From NCBI GenBank assembly GCA_013398275.1, contig VZSE01005944.1, positions 310,001-374,000 of the forward strand: a stretch of 64,000 nucleotides of DNA, given 5' to 3'. Source of the DNA: Promerops cafer (lineage: Eukaryota; Chordata; Aves; Passeriformes; Nectariniidae). Position 1 is the stretch's first letter. Every line of letters starts with the position of its first letter. The notes under the pieces were generated by a model, which was given only the letters and a program-made list of their open reading frames with translations, did no database searches and was not told the DNA's origin. The translations under genes were made by a program, and so were the position numbers. Shown in pieces: positions 15,030-28,700 of this stretch.

Positions 15030-15089
15030 AATCATAGGATATCCTGAGTTAGAAGGGATCCATGAGGATCATCGAAATCCAACTCCTAA
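15030..15089 (-). mobile_element. CR1 LINE 3' end fragment
   Basis: On the plus strand the segment reads AATCATAGGATATCCTGAGTT, then AGAAGGGATCCATGAGGATC and ATCGAAATCCAACTCCT. This is the reverse complement of the 3' end of avian CR1 retrotransposons, where the sense strand ends in a target-like ATTCTATGA tail preceded by CCTTCCAACTCAGGATAT. The match is a few substitutions from the form I remember, so this is an old, diverged, 5'-truncated copy without an ORF. Similarity fades after about 15089. A possible continuation around 15138-15180 (GCACAGGACTACCC) suggests an indel inside the element. It is the best single pointer to a bird genome. Confidence 0.85.
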
Positions 15090-18000
15090 ATAACAATAAA
15101 GAAACTCAGGAAAGCCCCCAGGAGCAAGAACAGATGTGAAGCACAGGACTACCCTGTCATCAGCACTGGGCAATCCCTATCCCTCAGGAAAATAAAATTC
15201 TGGCAGATAATGCTGTAATGGCTCCTGCCAATGATTGCTCCTGTCAGGCTCCTTGCTGCTCCATCCTAAGCCTCCCAGTCAGCTCACAGCCAGTGCTGCC
15301 CCTCTCCTTCCAGCAGCAAGGGAAAGCTGGTCCTGTGGCACAGTGAGCCTGCACCCTCCCAACAGCCCAGCCTGGAGGTTTGTCCGTCTGCAATGAAGCC
15401 ACTCCAGCTCCCCTTATTTACATTAGGGCTGACACCAGGCTAAAAATTGAAGCAAGCTTCAGGATAACAACAAATAAACGGTGTCCTTCAGGGGGATGAA
15501 GCTGAACTCCAAAATTCATTTCATCCAAGATAACAACAGTAATTTATAACACTCCAAAGGATGTTGTACCTCCAAATCCAGCCCTTTTAAAGTTATTTAA
15601 GAAAACCTGAAAATGTCTGCTTCTTGGTCACAGAGGATATGTAATGTACTTGATTAAAAAGCTGAGCTACCAGCAGGACACCAGAACTGTTTATTCTGTC
15701 CTGGTTTGTGTGGTGGGTCCAAACGGCCACAGCCAGTGTGATTATAGATGGCCCAGAGGGTAATAGGCACTGCACAGAGGTAAAACTGCCAAGCAGTAAA
15801 AGTAGCCAAGCTCCATTAATCACTGACAAAATGTCCTGATGCTAAATCCTTCACATTCATCTTTTCCTGAGCTTTTTACTTTGCAGTTTATTACAGAGCT
15901 TGGCTCCAGAACCTTCGTAACACCCCCAACAAAGCCACATTTTTCAATTTTTCGCTGTCATCCCAAGCTGTTCTGCCACTCTCCTGGTCTCCCACAAACA
16001 TTACTCCATATTTACATTATGTACATTAAGAATATTTTTATTTATTCTTCCAGCCCAACAAATAAGCGTTCACAATAATTTGGACACTGGCACTGTCTGC
16101 CTGCAGCAGGCAGATGCTACTGTCCTCACTAGAAGAGGAAGCTATTTTTATTTTACCATGAGAGCAGTAAAAGCTTCTCAGAACAAGCAGACACAAGTGA
16201 AATTGTTGCTCTTTTTTTTTTTGCTCCTCCCTGCCCCTTGCTCTTTGGGAGAACAGCACTGCTCCCATTCACAGCAGGGAGCCCTTATGGGAAGATGCAG
16301 GGCCAAAGGACTGCAAAAGCTGCCTTTTGATGGTCCACACATGTTTATATGAAAAGCACATATTCCTTATTACATGTGGAAAGCCAGCCAGACTGTACAT
16401 GTTATGCATTTCAGTATTTTGAAAGCAGCATTTTTAAAGGATGTCAGAATCCTTTGCTTCTATTAAAATGTTAGCTATCCTGCAGATCAGCTGCAATTAT
16501 CTTATGACTCACTTTCCAGTGGTGGTGCGAATTTTGAACAATTACATATTTTAACTAAGTAAGAAGATAAGAAACTTTTCATTTTCCACAGAGCACTATC
16601 ATTACAACAAAAGCTTAAGAGGTTTTTTTCATCTTCCTTTCCTCCTCATCACATGATTTGTACCACCCTTTTCCTTAGATCTTATGCTAGATCATTAAGA
16701 GATACACACCAGCAAGCACCTAATTCCCTTTGTTCTTCTATCCATGCCTCTCAGTACTCCTCTGCCTTTCCCACGTCCATTGGCCTACAGTTACACAGCC
16801 TAGTTCTCCCAGGATTTCACAGAAGGGACCACAGCTTAATATACAAAATCTCCTGTGGGTCCTTGTCAGCCTCAAATAATGAATGCTCAGACCATTCTCC
16901 TCACCTACTTGAAGCTTTTGTGTCTGCAAAATGCTCAGCAATTGCTTATATCCAAAAGAACTGCCCAGGAAAACATGTCAGAGTTTCAAGCTGCTACCAG
17001 TGAAAGGGGAGCTGGAAAGACCCATGGATGGGATACAAACACCTTGCAGCCCAGATCCATGGGGCAGATACAAGATGCATTCACCAGCTACTCCTTAAAA
17101 GGTTATGAAGACAACCCAAGTGGTCTATACAGTAAAAGCCCCTGTAACTACAGCACTGCTCTATCAGCTGAGCCATGCAAAAAGCATTCTTCAGAAGCCA
17201 CTCAGGTACCCCATCACCACGTCATTCCTCAGCTCCATACGCAAGCTTTACTGAATTACTGTTGTTCAATTAACTGGCACAGCCCAACAACAGCCAAAGA
17301 TGGCAGATATCCCAGTTGGCAGTAAATGTGGAACTGTAGTCCAGGTTCACTGTTCACTGCAAGTGCTTGCACCATTCGTGATCGATATGCATGGCAAAAT
17401 TGGTCCACAAGGTCCCTGACCTCAAGGAAAAGCTTCCCATTTATATTAGACAGATTAGGCCAGATTCCTCCTCAGGGTAACTCTGAACTGCAAAGTGAGA
17501 CTGAACCAGAGACTGCCTTACTGTTATCATCCAATTATCTTTATTTTTAGCTACACTTCTCCTTATCCTCTTCCCAAAACTTCATCTCCTTAGTACAGAA
17601 GAAGGCTGTGAGAGCTGAGAGGACATGAAGTACTTTTTAACACATCTGTCTGTACATCTTGACGGTGAGAAAGTCTTAAATGCTGGCTATAACATCAAAA
17701 AATTACCAGGGCAGTTCAAAAGAAAAGACATATTCCTGTGCCAGTGTCCAGAGGCTGATAGGATGCTGAAAGGTCTCACAATTTTCTTGCCACTCAAATG
17801 GAAGCCTCAGCTGTGCAAATTCAAAATCAGCAGACTGCAGCAACTACAGATAAGAGTCAATGTACCTTGGTTTCCAAGTCACGGCTATTTAAATTCTAAC
17901 TCAATAAACTACTTGTGCACTCAGCATTTTGAGATTCAGTCGGCTGCTTGCTCTCCTAAAAGTTAGTGCTTCCCCAGAAATAGCTTCTAACTTAGAGAGT

Positions 18001-21000
18001 AAAGGGGGAGAAAATCTGTTTGCTCAGCTCCACAGAGGCCAAAAACTTCCTGGCTTTGCCAGGAGAAGACTCTCCAATAAAGACACTACAAACAAGCAAC
18101 AAAAAAAATCCCTTTTGAGGACTTCTTATGCCATGTGCAGAACACAGTGGTGTTCTGCAGGGCATGTGTAAGTCCACAGGGACTTAGGCAGTTCTGGTTC
18201 ACTGTGGGTTCTGTACTCTGCCCAGAATCAGGAAAGCACAAAACCTCTTAAAATAATCACTGTATCTTTATGTAAGTCTTCTTCCAAGCTAAAATAAAAC
18301 CTAAGGCCTTTTAATTGCTCTCTGAACAAATGCCACAGGGCAAAGTCCAATGGTCCTCTGCTAAAACTCCAACTGCAGACCACAGACACCTTCCATCAGT
18401 GACCACTGAACCCTTCTGTTGGGCTCTGAAGGGATACTGCATATACTAAATGCCTGTGCATTCACGATGCAAAGTATTTCTCCAGGCTGGAGCTTCAATG
18501 CATGTAGTAACAAGCTGTAAAAACATGTCAGCAGAATTTGAGCGGACGTTGCCAAGCGTCAAAATAGGACAGCATTTAAACATTTTCAAATTTTGCTTAC
18601 GATACAGCAGCACAAGGCAAACATACCACCATTAGCATTTCAAAAATAGTACCTGTAAGAAAGAAAGTTTTAAAAATAACTTTGCTTTCTCCTGGCATCC
18701 CTATGCAAATAGGTTCTTCTTTTAATTAAAAAAGTCTCTTTCATGCAAGCACCAGGCGTCATCATTTACTTCGGCAATTCCAGATCCTGTAGCTAAACAA
18801 ATCACAATGTGGTGCACCTCTCACTTTCCCCCAGCAAACCTGGGAGGTTTTGTGCATAGGTTGGTGTCTCATCCTGCTCCAAATGTCCATGTTCCACTCA
18901 CAGGTGACAGTAAACTTGTGGTGATCCCTCCAAGAGAGCTCTTTCAAGTAAGCTACATCTCATCACTGAGAAACATGATTCACTTCTCCTACAGATAAAT
19001 CAAATGAGCCAGAGACAAATGGATTTGTTTATCCAAAGCCACCAGATTAATGCTTGTACTATCATTAGTATCATAGCAGACAGTAAGGTATTACAGCAAC
19101 AGGAATCAACATAAAATATAACATTAAAAAAGTGAAAAAGTGAGATTTCTTCTGCAAGAAAGAGTAAAAGTACATAAGAAACAAAAGTACCCTATTGCAT
19201 AACTGCAGAGGTGGTGAGTTCCAGTTACGCAGGCCTTCCTTACCCACAGGATGCTTTGCTAGGCAGTGCCAACATTTTTCCAGACCATTTTACGCATGTG
19301 TTGCGAAACACACGGAACTGTTTAATCTACCTTTCAGTACATTGTTTTTCCACTTTGCTCTCATCACCTTCTCAAGTACCCGGTCCAGGTTTGGGGTTTG
19401 CAAACACTGGTAACGAATCCAAGAATTATCTACCTGGAAATCTCATAGCTAAGATACAGAAAGCATTGCTAAAATAAAGATGATTCATTTTGTTTCTATT
19501 AGCTGAAAGGACATGACAAACAGCTGAGCAAATCTAAAATTACAAACTTAACATGAAACAACACTAAACCTGAGTACAGTACTGAAACAAAAATCATGAG
19601 CAAGCAAGAATTCTGCAAGCAAGGTCCTCTAGAAAGAAAGTTACTAACCTGATTTTTAATCTGTTTCACCCAGTACAGCTTCGGTGGTAAATGTACTGTC
19701 ACTGTTTTCATCCAGGAATTTTACAGACTTCATCACTCCTTTTCTCTAATAGTTATTTGCTATAGATCAAAAGATCCCATCTTATTAAATAGGCATTTAC
19801 TTCCCAGCTCAAAACAAGCAGACAAACAAAAGCACTGGTAGTAGCCACAGGTAGTGAAGAGACTGCAAAATTTCAAAGTATTTTGGAGCTGGTCTTACAG
19901 AATTTCTTTGTGAAGAAGGTCATCCATCAGACTTTGACATAAGCTGGGGGAAAGAAGTATTTTTCTCTTATTGTCTGAAGAAAGTAAGTTGACCAGCAGG
20001 AAAGGAAGGGGACTCTGCTGTAAAACCAGAATTAAGATGTGCCCCAGTGACAAGGCACAGCCCTTCCAGGCTATCATTCACCAATTAGCACTACAGACAT
20101 TATGCCTAGTTTTAGCTTTAAGGCTTCTTATAACAACATATTTATGTACATGTTTAAACATTTTAAGAAGTGGTTACAAATTAATATAAACTGATTAAAT
20201 TAGTTAACTTCAAAAGTGATGGGCAAGTTTGGGCCTTTTATTTCAAGACAGCCTCCCTGCCATACCCTGGGGGGGGGCTGATTTTCATGAAGTACCACTC
20301 ACCCTCTCTCCAGGAGATCCCTTCCTGCCATGACTCAGAAGAGCCAGCCAGAACAGCAGGTCATGCTGGAGAGCTCAGGGTGAACTATGCCAAGCACCGC
20401 ATTGATCCAGCCCTCATCTTCAAATCCTGGCCCACTCGTTTCCTTCTCAAGTGTCTGTTCCAGAGCACGGAGGCTGAATCCCTGTACCATATGACACATA
20501 TATCTCGTGCTCTAGAGTGTGGCATTTAGAGTGGTCTCTGCTTTTTGCTGCAGCACTGACACTAAGTCCTCAGTGTTCACAAGAGGACATTCCCTTTCCA
20601 GGCTGCAGCCTTTTACAGCCAATACCTTGTAAAAAAACCATGCCCTGACACAGCACATCTCCACGTGTCGCACCTCCAGCCCAAAGAGCACTCACCCTGC
20701 CAAGAGTGTACACTTCTAAATGAACTGGCTGCATAGATTTGAAACCCTAAGATTTTATGCTAAATCAACTGGCTAAGAAAAAAAAAAAAAAAAACACCAA
20801 AAAAAAACCGAACAAAACAACAACAAAAAACAAACAAAAAACCCCCACCAAAAAAAAAAAATCCCCACAAACCCAAAAACAGTCCCAAGAAAGAAGCATA
20901 GCGTAAGCAGGAAGACATAAGCTTTAGTCAAATCATGTGGGCAGACTGTACAGACACAGAGAGATAAGGAAAACCTACATTTTATGTACAGTAGGGAAGT

Positions 21001-22080
21001 ACGTCTGGGTAGTGGCACCATAAACAGTGCTGGCTGAAGATACAGTGCACAGCTCAAACGAGTAGATTGTACCAGTTCAGGTAATGGAGAAAGCTATGCC
21101 AGGAGCAAAACAACTTTATTTTTTTTCTTGGAAAGTGTAGCTCCATTCCAGCTAAACTTTCTTTTCTTTAGACAGTTTTGTCAGTCAAAAAATATCCAAA
21201 CTAAAACTAAAACAATCACATGCCACCAACAGCTGCAATACAGCAAATCAACACAGCCTGGGTTTGTACATCTATAGCTTATATAACCAGACTCATGTAG
21301 TAAAAAATCACATAAGAAATACATCAGCACATACTGCCAGTTTTCTGTTTCACTCCTAACCTAGGAGCAAGGCAGTTAATTTCAGAGGCCTGTGGTGCTC
21401 TCAACTCCAAAGCTGCTCTAGGCTCTCCCCAGGCTCTCTGATCAGCTGGTGGTGCCTGACAGAAGTGGTCACACTATAGAAGCACAAGGTGCAATTCCAT
21501 GTGTGGCTTAAATCATGTCCAAACCCAAACTCCTCCCACAGAGCGTGTTCTAAGCCCCAAACCAAACATTCCCACACACTCACTCTCTTGCGTCAGCAGC
21601 GTAATCCTAAAACCACCCAGGAATGCAGGAAACTGACCCAGGTGTGTGCTAAAATACATGTAATTATCGATGGCGAATATCGTACCTAAGAGTCAGCAAC
21701 ATCCCTGAAGGAGTATCAGGGGACACTTTACCCCCCAAAACACACAGAATTTCTCTAGAAGTTTCAGAAATTGTTCATCTGTATTTAAGTAATCTTCCTA
21801 CATAGTAATACTCAAACACCTTGTCAGAATTTATCAACAGATTAGACAGCCCTTCCCTAAAACTGCCAAATATTGTTACTGTCATTTTTTAGGAATTAGC
21901 ACTGAGGAATATAATAGCACTCTGAGCTGTGGCCCTCATTTCAGCAGAGCCAGTAGAGAAAGTGCAGGGGGAAGGACTTCCACTATTACACAGAATATGT
22001 GTAACACTATACAATACTTATGTCACACTGCACAACTATTACATAATAATATATTAGATATTGTTACAAAATGTTATATA
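15090..22080. other. non-coding stretch
   Basis: No defensible exon. In the plus strand one frame between about 16837 and 17550 is open for roughly 235 codons, interrupted by a single TAA at 17323. It shows no domain, no splice-site logic and mixed amino-acid composition, so I treat it as chance. T-run of 12 at 16212-16223. Octamer at 18704-18711. Confidence 0.55.
20776..20880. repeat. A-rich/C-block low-complexity tract
   Basis: The tract begins with a run of 17 A and continues as AAAACAAC, CAAACAAAAAACCCCC and A11-TCCCC units for about 100 bases. It contains only A, C and rare G or T. This could be the decayed poly-A remnant of a retroposed sequence or an expanded simple repeat. No recognisable retroposon body flanks it on either side. 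Confidence 0.85.
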
Positions 22081-22121
22081 AAAATATTACCTAATTGGTA
22101 CCCTCAACCACGCTGCACCAC

Positions 22122-22176
22122 AGGCTAGGGAAGATGGTGGAAGGGAAGACAAAGAGGCTAGGGAAGACAAAGAGAA
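22122..22176. repeat. short degenerate tandem repeat (about 19-base unit)
   Basis: Purine-rich units of the form GGCTAGGGAAGACAAAGA follow one another. GGGAAGACAAAGAG is repeated 19 bases apart, after a diverged copy with GGGAAGATGGTGG. About 2.5-3 copies are visible. No coding role is evident. Confidence 0.6.
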
Positions 22177-22529
22177 TTTATATGGAAAATACCCTCCATA
22201 AAGAGAAAGTCTGCTCTGAATTACATAAAAGATTGATCTCTCTCCTCCTCTCTCTCCTGCCCAAGAACCTGACCTGTTGGTCAGGTCAACCACCATCCAC
22301 CCAAGAAGACACACAGCTAGCTCAAGAGAAGCCTTGGAGGCTGCATGGCTGAGCCCTGCCCGTCTGGCAGCTTTTGGAAGGACCTGCAGTCTTTAGCCAC
22401 AGGTCCCAGGCACTGTGCCTGAAGCACCATCCCAAACAGGGGGCTGCAATCTTGGCTGGTGCCTTGCATATCAACGTGCCCTGTTCAGGGAGCCACAGCC
22501 TCAGCCCTTCTCCATCACAGCAGCCTCTC

Positions 22530-22720
22530 CCCTGAACGGGCATCCAACACAACCCACCGCCCTTAGAAGCCCCCCGGCCAAGCTGCCAGACAGAGCACAA
22601 GCTGCCTCCCTTGGGCAGCAAGGGGCAAAGGGCCTTGGACGCCCCCACCCTCTGCGCAGAGCTGGATGCGCCGCACCAAGAGACAGCCCAGTACAACAGA
22701 TGAGATTCACCGTGAGCATT
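22530..22720. promoter_or_regulatory. small GC/CpG-rich patch
   Basis: About ten CpG dinucleotides fall in roughly 190 bases of about 60% GC, in a window where CpG is otherwise rare. It is too short for a standard CpG island. On the plus strand an ATG at 22701 opens a 23-codon frame whose first residues (MRFTVSITALLSCLVF) resemble a signal peptide, then stops with TAG; I regard that as chance. The patch could be a promoter, an exon or biased gene conversion. Confidence 0.3.
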
Positions 22721-25700
22721 ACGGCTCTGCTTTCATGTCTGGTCTTTAAAGGCCCCCAGACAACACCGTAGCAGTGCTGAATTGAGCCTCATAACTGTAA
22801 CTGCTGAACGCATTTTATGGGCATAATTCCCAGGGTCTGTGAAAACAATGTGTTCTGTCTCAATAGCATCTAAACGAAACTACCAACAAAGGCCTGTTTG
22901 ATGTGCCTCATTCCAGGAAGCACAGCTCAGTATGATTTTATCTGTGCGTTGTCAGGCCCCTTGTGCCTTTTGTTGAAAAACTAATACAGCTCCACAACAG
23001 GGGAGAAAATATTTCTCTCAGCCAACAAAAAAAAAAGTTAGTATTAAAAAAATAACCAACTTTCTCTGGGGTCACACTGTTTTCTTCCTTCAATGGTCAA
23101 AAGCTCACCTGCTAGATGAGGGCGTTTTCTCAGGGTACCTGTAGTGACCAAAACATTTGTACTAGCCCAGTCAGTAAGACAAAAACATAAATGTGTTTTG
23201 TTTACATGCATCCTCTTCAACCTCCACTATCTGTGCATCACCTAGTTTGCTTGTAAGTCATTAGTCATGATGATCATCTCACTAAATTCAGTGGGAAGCC
23301 TCACAAGAGAGAAGAATGCTTACTTTCTCCTGAGGACAGGATGCTTCCTCACAATAAATTTCATTTCTTATATCCATGTAGGCCTACACAAGAAAACAGG
23401 CTATCTCCTTCTCTAATGACAGCGCATATCCAGGAGGGAAAAGTCAATACCAAAGAAAAAGAAGTCCTACCCAACCTCTCAAGCACTCAGAAATCTCTGA
23501 ATGATCACAACAAAATGGCTGAAATAGGTGAACCAAGAACCTGCTATGCTTTCTTTGACAGTTGTGAACATGGGAGACATAGAAGAGAGCATTAGGTGGT
23601 GACCCTTTTCTAGTATAGGTCCCTTGGACAAATGTTAGGTATCTAAGACTATGCGACTTCCTAGGCCAGCAGTGACATTTTTAATAACTCCCAAACAATT
23701 TTTTCATTATGATTTTGCTTTTTCGAAACCAGCTCTGCTTTTAACATTCTCACCAAAATATGTCTGACAGAGTAGTTAAGCTTAGATATTTCTTGTATGA
23801 AAAGAAATATACTCTTTGGGCCTGAAAGTGCCACCTGACAGTTTCACTTGAGGTATCTTCACTTTATTATGAGCAAAAATAAGCATTTGTTTCCAATCTC
23901 TTTTATTCATACTGCTCCAAGTTTGTAAAGTCTGTTATCTCCTTTCTGTAGTCTTTTTCTGGGATGAAGAACCTTCACTTTGAAAGTCTGTAGTCACTTA
24001 GAAGACAACCCATATCTGGGACCATTCCTGTCACCCTACACTGTGGCCTTCCAGTCCCATTTAGACTAGTCCAACCTGGCTGAGATGAGCAACTCTGCTC
24101 ACTGAGTCACTGCTTCAGTACATTTTTAAAGCACGGTGAGAGCTGACAACTCATTTAACATATCTCAAAGCAACGTTTAGCAAACACCTTGGGGTTATTA
24201 CTAATAGCTGAAGGCAATCAGCATCCGCCAGCACCTGCCGGCCACATTCTCTACCAGTCTAAAGTTCCAGCTCAATTAATAAAGACACATCCCTGACAGC
24301 CTGGCTTGTTCTTTTTAATGATTTCATAGAAGGTATTGACTAAAGCTTCATTCCTGCAAACAGTATGCACTCAGAGCGTTTGCACATCTCGGCACTTCGG
24401 TGCCCAGTGCAGGTGTCACAAGAGAGAGAAATTATCCTTCTTTGAATTTGCTCTCTTTTTTTTTTTTTTTAATTTTAATTTTTATGTCTGTACTGAGTCC
24501 AGGAATGGAAAATTTCATTTGCCACTGAGGCACCCACTGAGCTGCAACTGCATCCATGGCAGCCCAGCAGCATGAAGAGCTTTGCAGTTTTAAACACGAT
24601 GAAGCCCCATTGCTGTTGCTGGTGAAATCCAGCTGTCAAAGCAGGTGGGTGGGATGAAGGACTCTGCCAAACATCTCCCCACTGCCCTACTGACTGGCAC
24701 ATGGAGCTGTTCTGGAGCAGATGCTGACACAGCCCCTTCACAAATGTCCCCAGCAAATGAGAAGAGTAGATTTACAAAAAAAAAGAAAACATCCAAGACA
24801 GTTGTGACCATTTTGTTCCAGGGCAGCAAGCTGAAAATCCCTCACATAAGAGAAGGAGAAAATGGGGGAAGAGGGGAAATGTTGAATTAAAGCTGGCACA
24901 AAAGGATGCTGGTCTTCCAAGAAGCTGAGTACAGCTATTAGAGCCTCAGAAACGGCCATTTGAAAGAGAAATTCTTTTTTAAACACCTTTGCCAGAGTTT
25001 GTGCACAAAAAGATGCCGTTCAACCCACGGGCACTGAACCTGTTGAGCTAAATGGCAGTATAATAACAATTCAGCACTCCCACTTATCTGTTTTATTCAC
25101 AAAACACATACATATTAGTCAGCATGCCTTTGGAGCCGTGGTGGGGTTGTGAAGTAATCCTGACCTCATCAGCCACTACTGCACTGCCAACCATTAACTT
25201 CTGCCCACTGTGAGACCCCGCTGCCTGTGCTGCTGCAGCCTTTGCAATTCAGTGGCTGCTCTGAGAAGGGAGTACAAATGGAACCATCTGCACATTAGAA
25301 TTGACTTTCATGGTTCTCTACACTATTTCATTTCTCTGTGGTACAGACGTGATCCCTTTTCAAGCTCAGCACCTCTCTCCCTGCATTTCAGGTTGCACTT
25401 CAAGCTTCGCTTGCTGGATTGCTTAGAGCATATTTGTTATAAAAGCTCAAGCTAGGCTTGGTTATAATAGCTAAAACCAGCTTGGTTAATGTTACCATTT
25501 AACAAATACGTAACTTCTTACCTTATTTGTGTTAAGTGGGGCTCTTAGTTCCTTGCTATATTACCTTATTTTCAGCTGAATTAAAACAAAAGTGATTTAC
25601 ATCATTCTGTAAGCTGATGTCCTCACTACTTGCACTTCCATGTGCAAACTCTACCAACAAAACCTGTACTGTCAACAATAGCTATGGGGAGACACAAACA

Positions 25701-28700
25701 GGACTCACTGTTTGTACATGCTAAATTAATTTCAAAAATCTCAAGTTTTACATCCACTTAGCAGGTTAATTCAATATGATGTGAGGTCTCTAGATTTTGC
25801 TTTTAATAAAAAAGACACATAGGAGTAGTTCAACTGATTTAGGGAAATCCAAGCATATTACATAATGGCTGTTATTTTACCATGAAAGCATGTAACCCTA
25901 TCAAAAGAAAAAAAGAGTTGACAAATCTACCAGTGATTAAACCATTCTAAGTAGGAATTATATTTTCAGCCTTTAATACTTCGGAGTATTAAATTAATAC
26001 AGAGTCCCAAACAAGCCGGTCCCTTTCAGCCTGTAGGTAATATTAAACCAACCTGACCTGTGCTCAAGGGTTATGCTTTTCAGCCCTTTTTCAACACCAG
26101 AAGGGCCTAAGAGTCCCACAGGCCTCTGGAATCTTCCAAGTTTTTACAGATTTGTTAAGAATCAATATTGTTTGATATTGCTGGAACCAGCCTCCCAAAC
26201 TCTCCTGGGCATTACTTCTCAGCACTGAAGGATTTCAAAACACCTGAGCAGACACTGCCTTGTCACCTCTGCTCACCACCACACAGAATCCCTTTCCAAC
26301 TACCCCCACAGCACAAGGGGAGACATTCTGCCCTTCAGCCTGGCTGGAGCTTACACCAAGCATCTCCCCTTACACAGTAATTAGAAATCCATCTCTGCAG
26401 AGTGCCATTTAGCCTATTCTCTCCTGAGACTGAATGGCTTATAACAAATTCCCACCTCCATCTTGTATTTACTTAAATATACAGCAGACAAAATAGTTTT
26501 CAGTATGTAATTCTTATAAATACTACCTTGAGATACAGTCACTTGTGTACTGGCACATTATCTTCTTGTGTAGGCACAGTGCATAAATGCACAGGCAATT
26601 ATGGCTTCTCACATATGGATTTGGAAGAAGAGAGAGAAACCCAGCGCTCGTTAAGGAAGGGAATGCTTTGAAGTACTTCATGAACACACTTAGCATAATG
26701 CAGTTTGCTGACTGCAGCTTCCAGCAACAACCAAAATGTAAGCAAATTATAAAGATAATGTTTCTAGAAATTATTGCAAGACTCATGTCTTTGTTTTACA
26801 CAGCACCAGTATTTTAGCCCAATGACCTGGCACCTAATCTTTCCAAAATGTGACATTTAATTAATGTCACTTCCATGCATCACTTCCTCTTGCCACCACA
26901 TCAGAAAGCTGCTCCCTGCATAAGAGAGCTTTAACCTTTGAGTGTGTGTTGTTTGCCCACACATCCTGCAGAATTTGCATGCATTATCTGGGAGCTTGAT
27001 AAAGGACACTGAGCCACTGCACTTTGATGATCTCTCCTAGAGCTGTGATCTCTCTGTCCTGGCTTGCCAGGTGCTTGGCTAGGGTCCCATGGAGCAGAGC
27101 TGACCCAGTGTGGGCAGGGGACTGATTTGGCCTGTGTGACAGGGGACTTTGCCCTGCCATGTGGGAGCTGTCTGGTCAACTCTTTTGAGCTGATTATGCC
27201 TCCTCCCCTGGGTATGGCTGCACCAGCTACTGTAATCTATGCTCACAGATGTTGCTGCCTGATGCCTTTAATGGTCATTTGTGGTCTAAAAATTTTTTAA
27301 AGGCAGCTAGAAGGGGCAACAGACATTTGTTAGTTCTACAGAGGAATGGGAATAAATAGTAAATAATGTATCATATTCCAGACCCATCTTTTGCATTATG
27401 CAAACATCAAGACTCCTTTCTGGCTCCAGAGAACTTTCAGTCCCTCTTCCATGCTCCAAAATAGCAAGGAGTCTACAATAAATTTGAAGAGTTGCACTAC
27501 AAACTTAAGGATATTTGTAGCTGTCATTTCCAAGATGGCAAGCAGTCTATCCCTCCTGTTATCAGTAGCTAATTCTGTGCCTTCTACTACTTCTCATCTC
27601 TTTACTACTTTCCATCCTCTCTACTATTTCCCTTTCTCTGGCTGTGAGAGGCATACTGAAACTCCCTGATGTGCTAAAGTAAAGCTGAAAAACCGTCACT
27701 ATTTAATAAGCAAAACTGTGCCTGTTTTATTTATTTAGGCAGCTTCTGTGAACTCACTGTTTGTATTTGCATGAGTGCTCCTCATCGTGACTAGATGGAT
27801 GCTATAGAAAAACCCTCATAAAAATCTGATATTTCATGAAAAACATACACTTTATGAGCCATTCTGCTCCTAGAGACCCTTCCCTTGTTTTTATTCCCTT
27901 CTACTTTATTATGAAGGACATTTCTGGACAACAGGATCAGGGCTTCTTAGTGAACATCTGCTACTAAAAGCTATCTCCTAAGAGTAGCAAATCTTGCTTG
28001 CCTTGGCCACACAAATAGTTTTATCTACTTCAATAGAACTATGTGTGCGAAGCAGCCTGGACTGACCTCTGCCAAGAACTATGTGCCATGTCCCTGAAGG
28101 TTGCTCCTGCTACTTCAGTGATCTTGCACCCCGAAGTCTTATGGTACCAGTAGTTTAAACAGAAAGACATTAAAAGAAAACAACTTCCTGCTGTCATATG
28201 CAGCTCTAAAGAAGAGAGAAGACAAAGTGTAAGACCTTTTTCTTAACAGAATGTTTCTACCACATTTCAGTGCCTGTTTCACTCAGACAAATTTCTCCCA
28301 ACACTGTTTTTCTCCCCAGTGCTTAAAATAGGAAAATGCTACAAACTCAACCCTCTTGTGTGGGGTTTCTGATACCAGTTTGGGGATTAGTGAATTACTC
28401 ATCACTGTGCTGTGCTGGGACATGGAGTGGAAAGCTACTGCAAAAGGGAAACTAAGGTAAGCCCAATCACACCAGCTGGCAAATCTGCCGTGCCTTCAAG
28501 GCTCCTACAAAAACCAGGTTTTACACCAAACCCCCCTGCCACTGTGCCTTGCAGAGATACATGACTTCATACAGAGAAGTAAACCCTGGTAATTTTTGAA
28601 ATATCTCAGTTTAAAGCTACACATATACAACATCTTCGTACAGGCAGCTCAGGCTGCTGCAATGGGCATGCTTGGGTGACATTGCTACTGCTTTCTTTGC

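Noticed and set aside
16837..17550. Plus-strand frame open for about 235 codons apart from one TAA at 17323
   Set aside because: Slightly long for chance, but composition is featureless, there is no start context or splice structure, and the in-frame stop breaks it.
21401..21583. 60-codon minus-strand frame that superficially looked protein-like
   Set aside because: No flanking splice sites or family match; it is too short to support alone.
22701..22772. Short plus-strand frame starting with a signal-peptide-like sequence
   Set aside because: It stops after 23 codons and no donor site extends it.
28321..28456. Plus-strand segment with strong acceptor (CTCCCCAG) and donor (AAG/GTAAGC)
   Set aside because: All three frames contain stops, so it is not a coding exon. 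A lncRNA exon is possible but unsupported.
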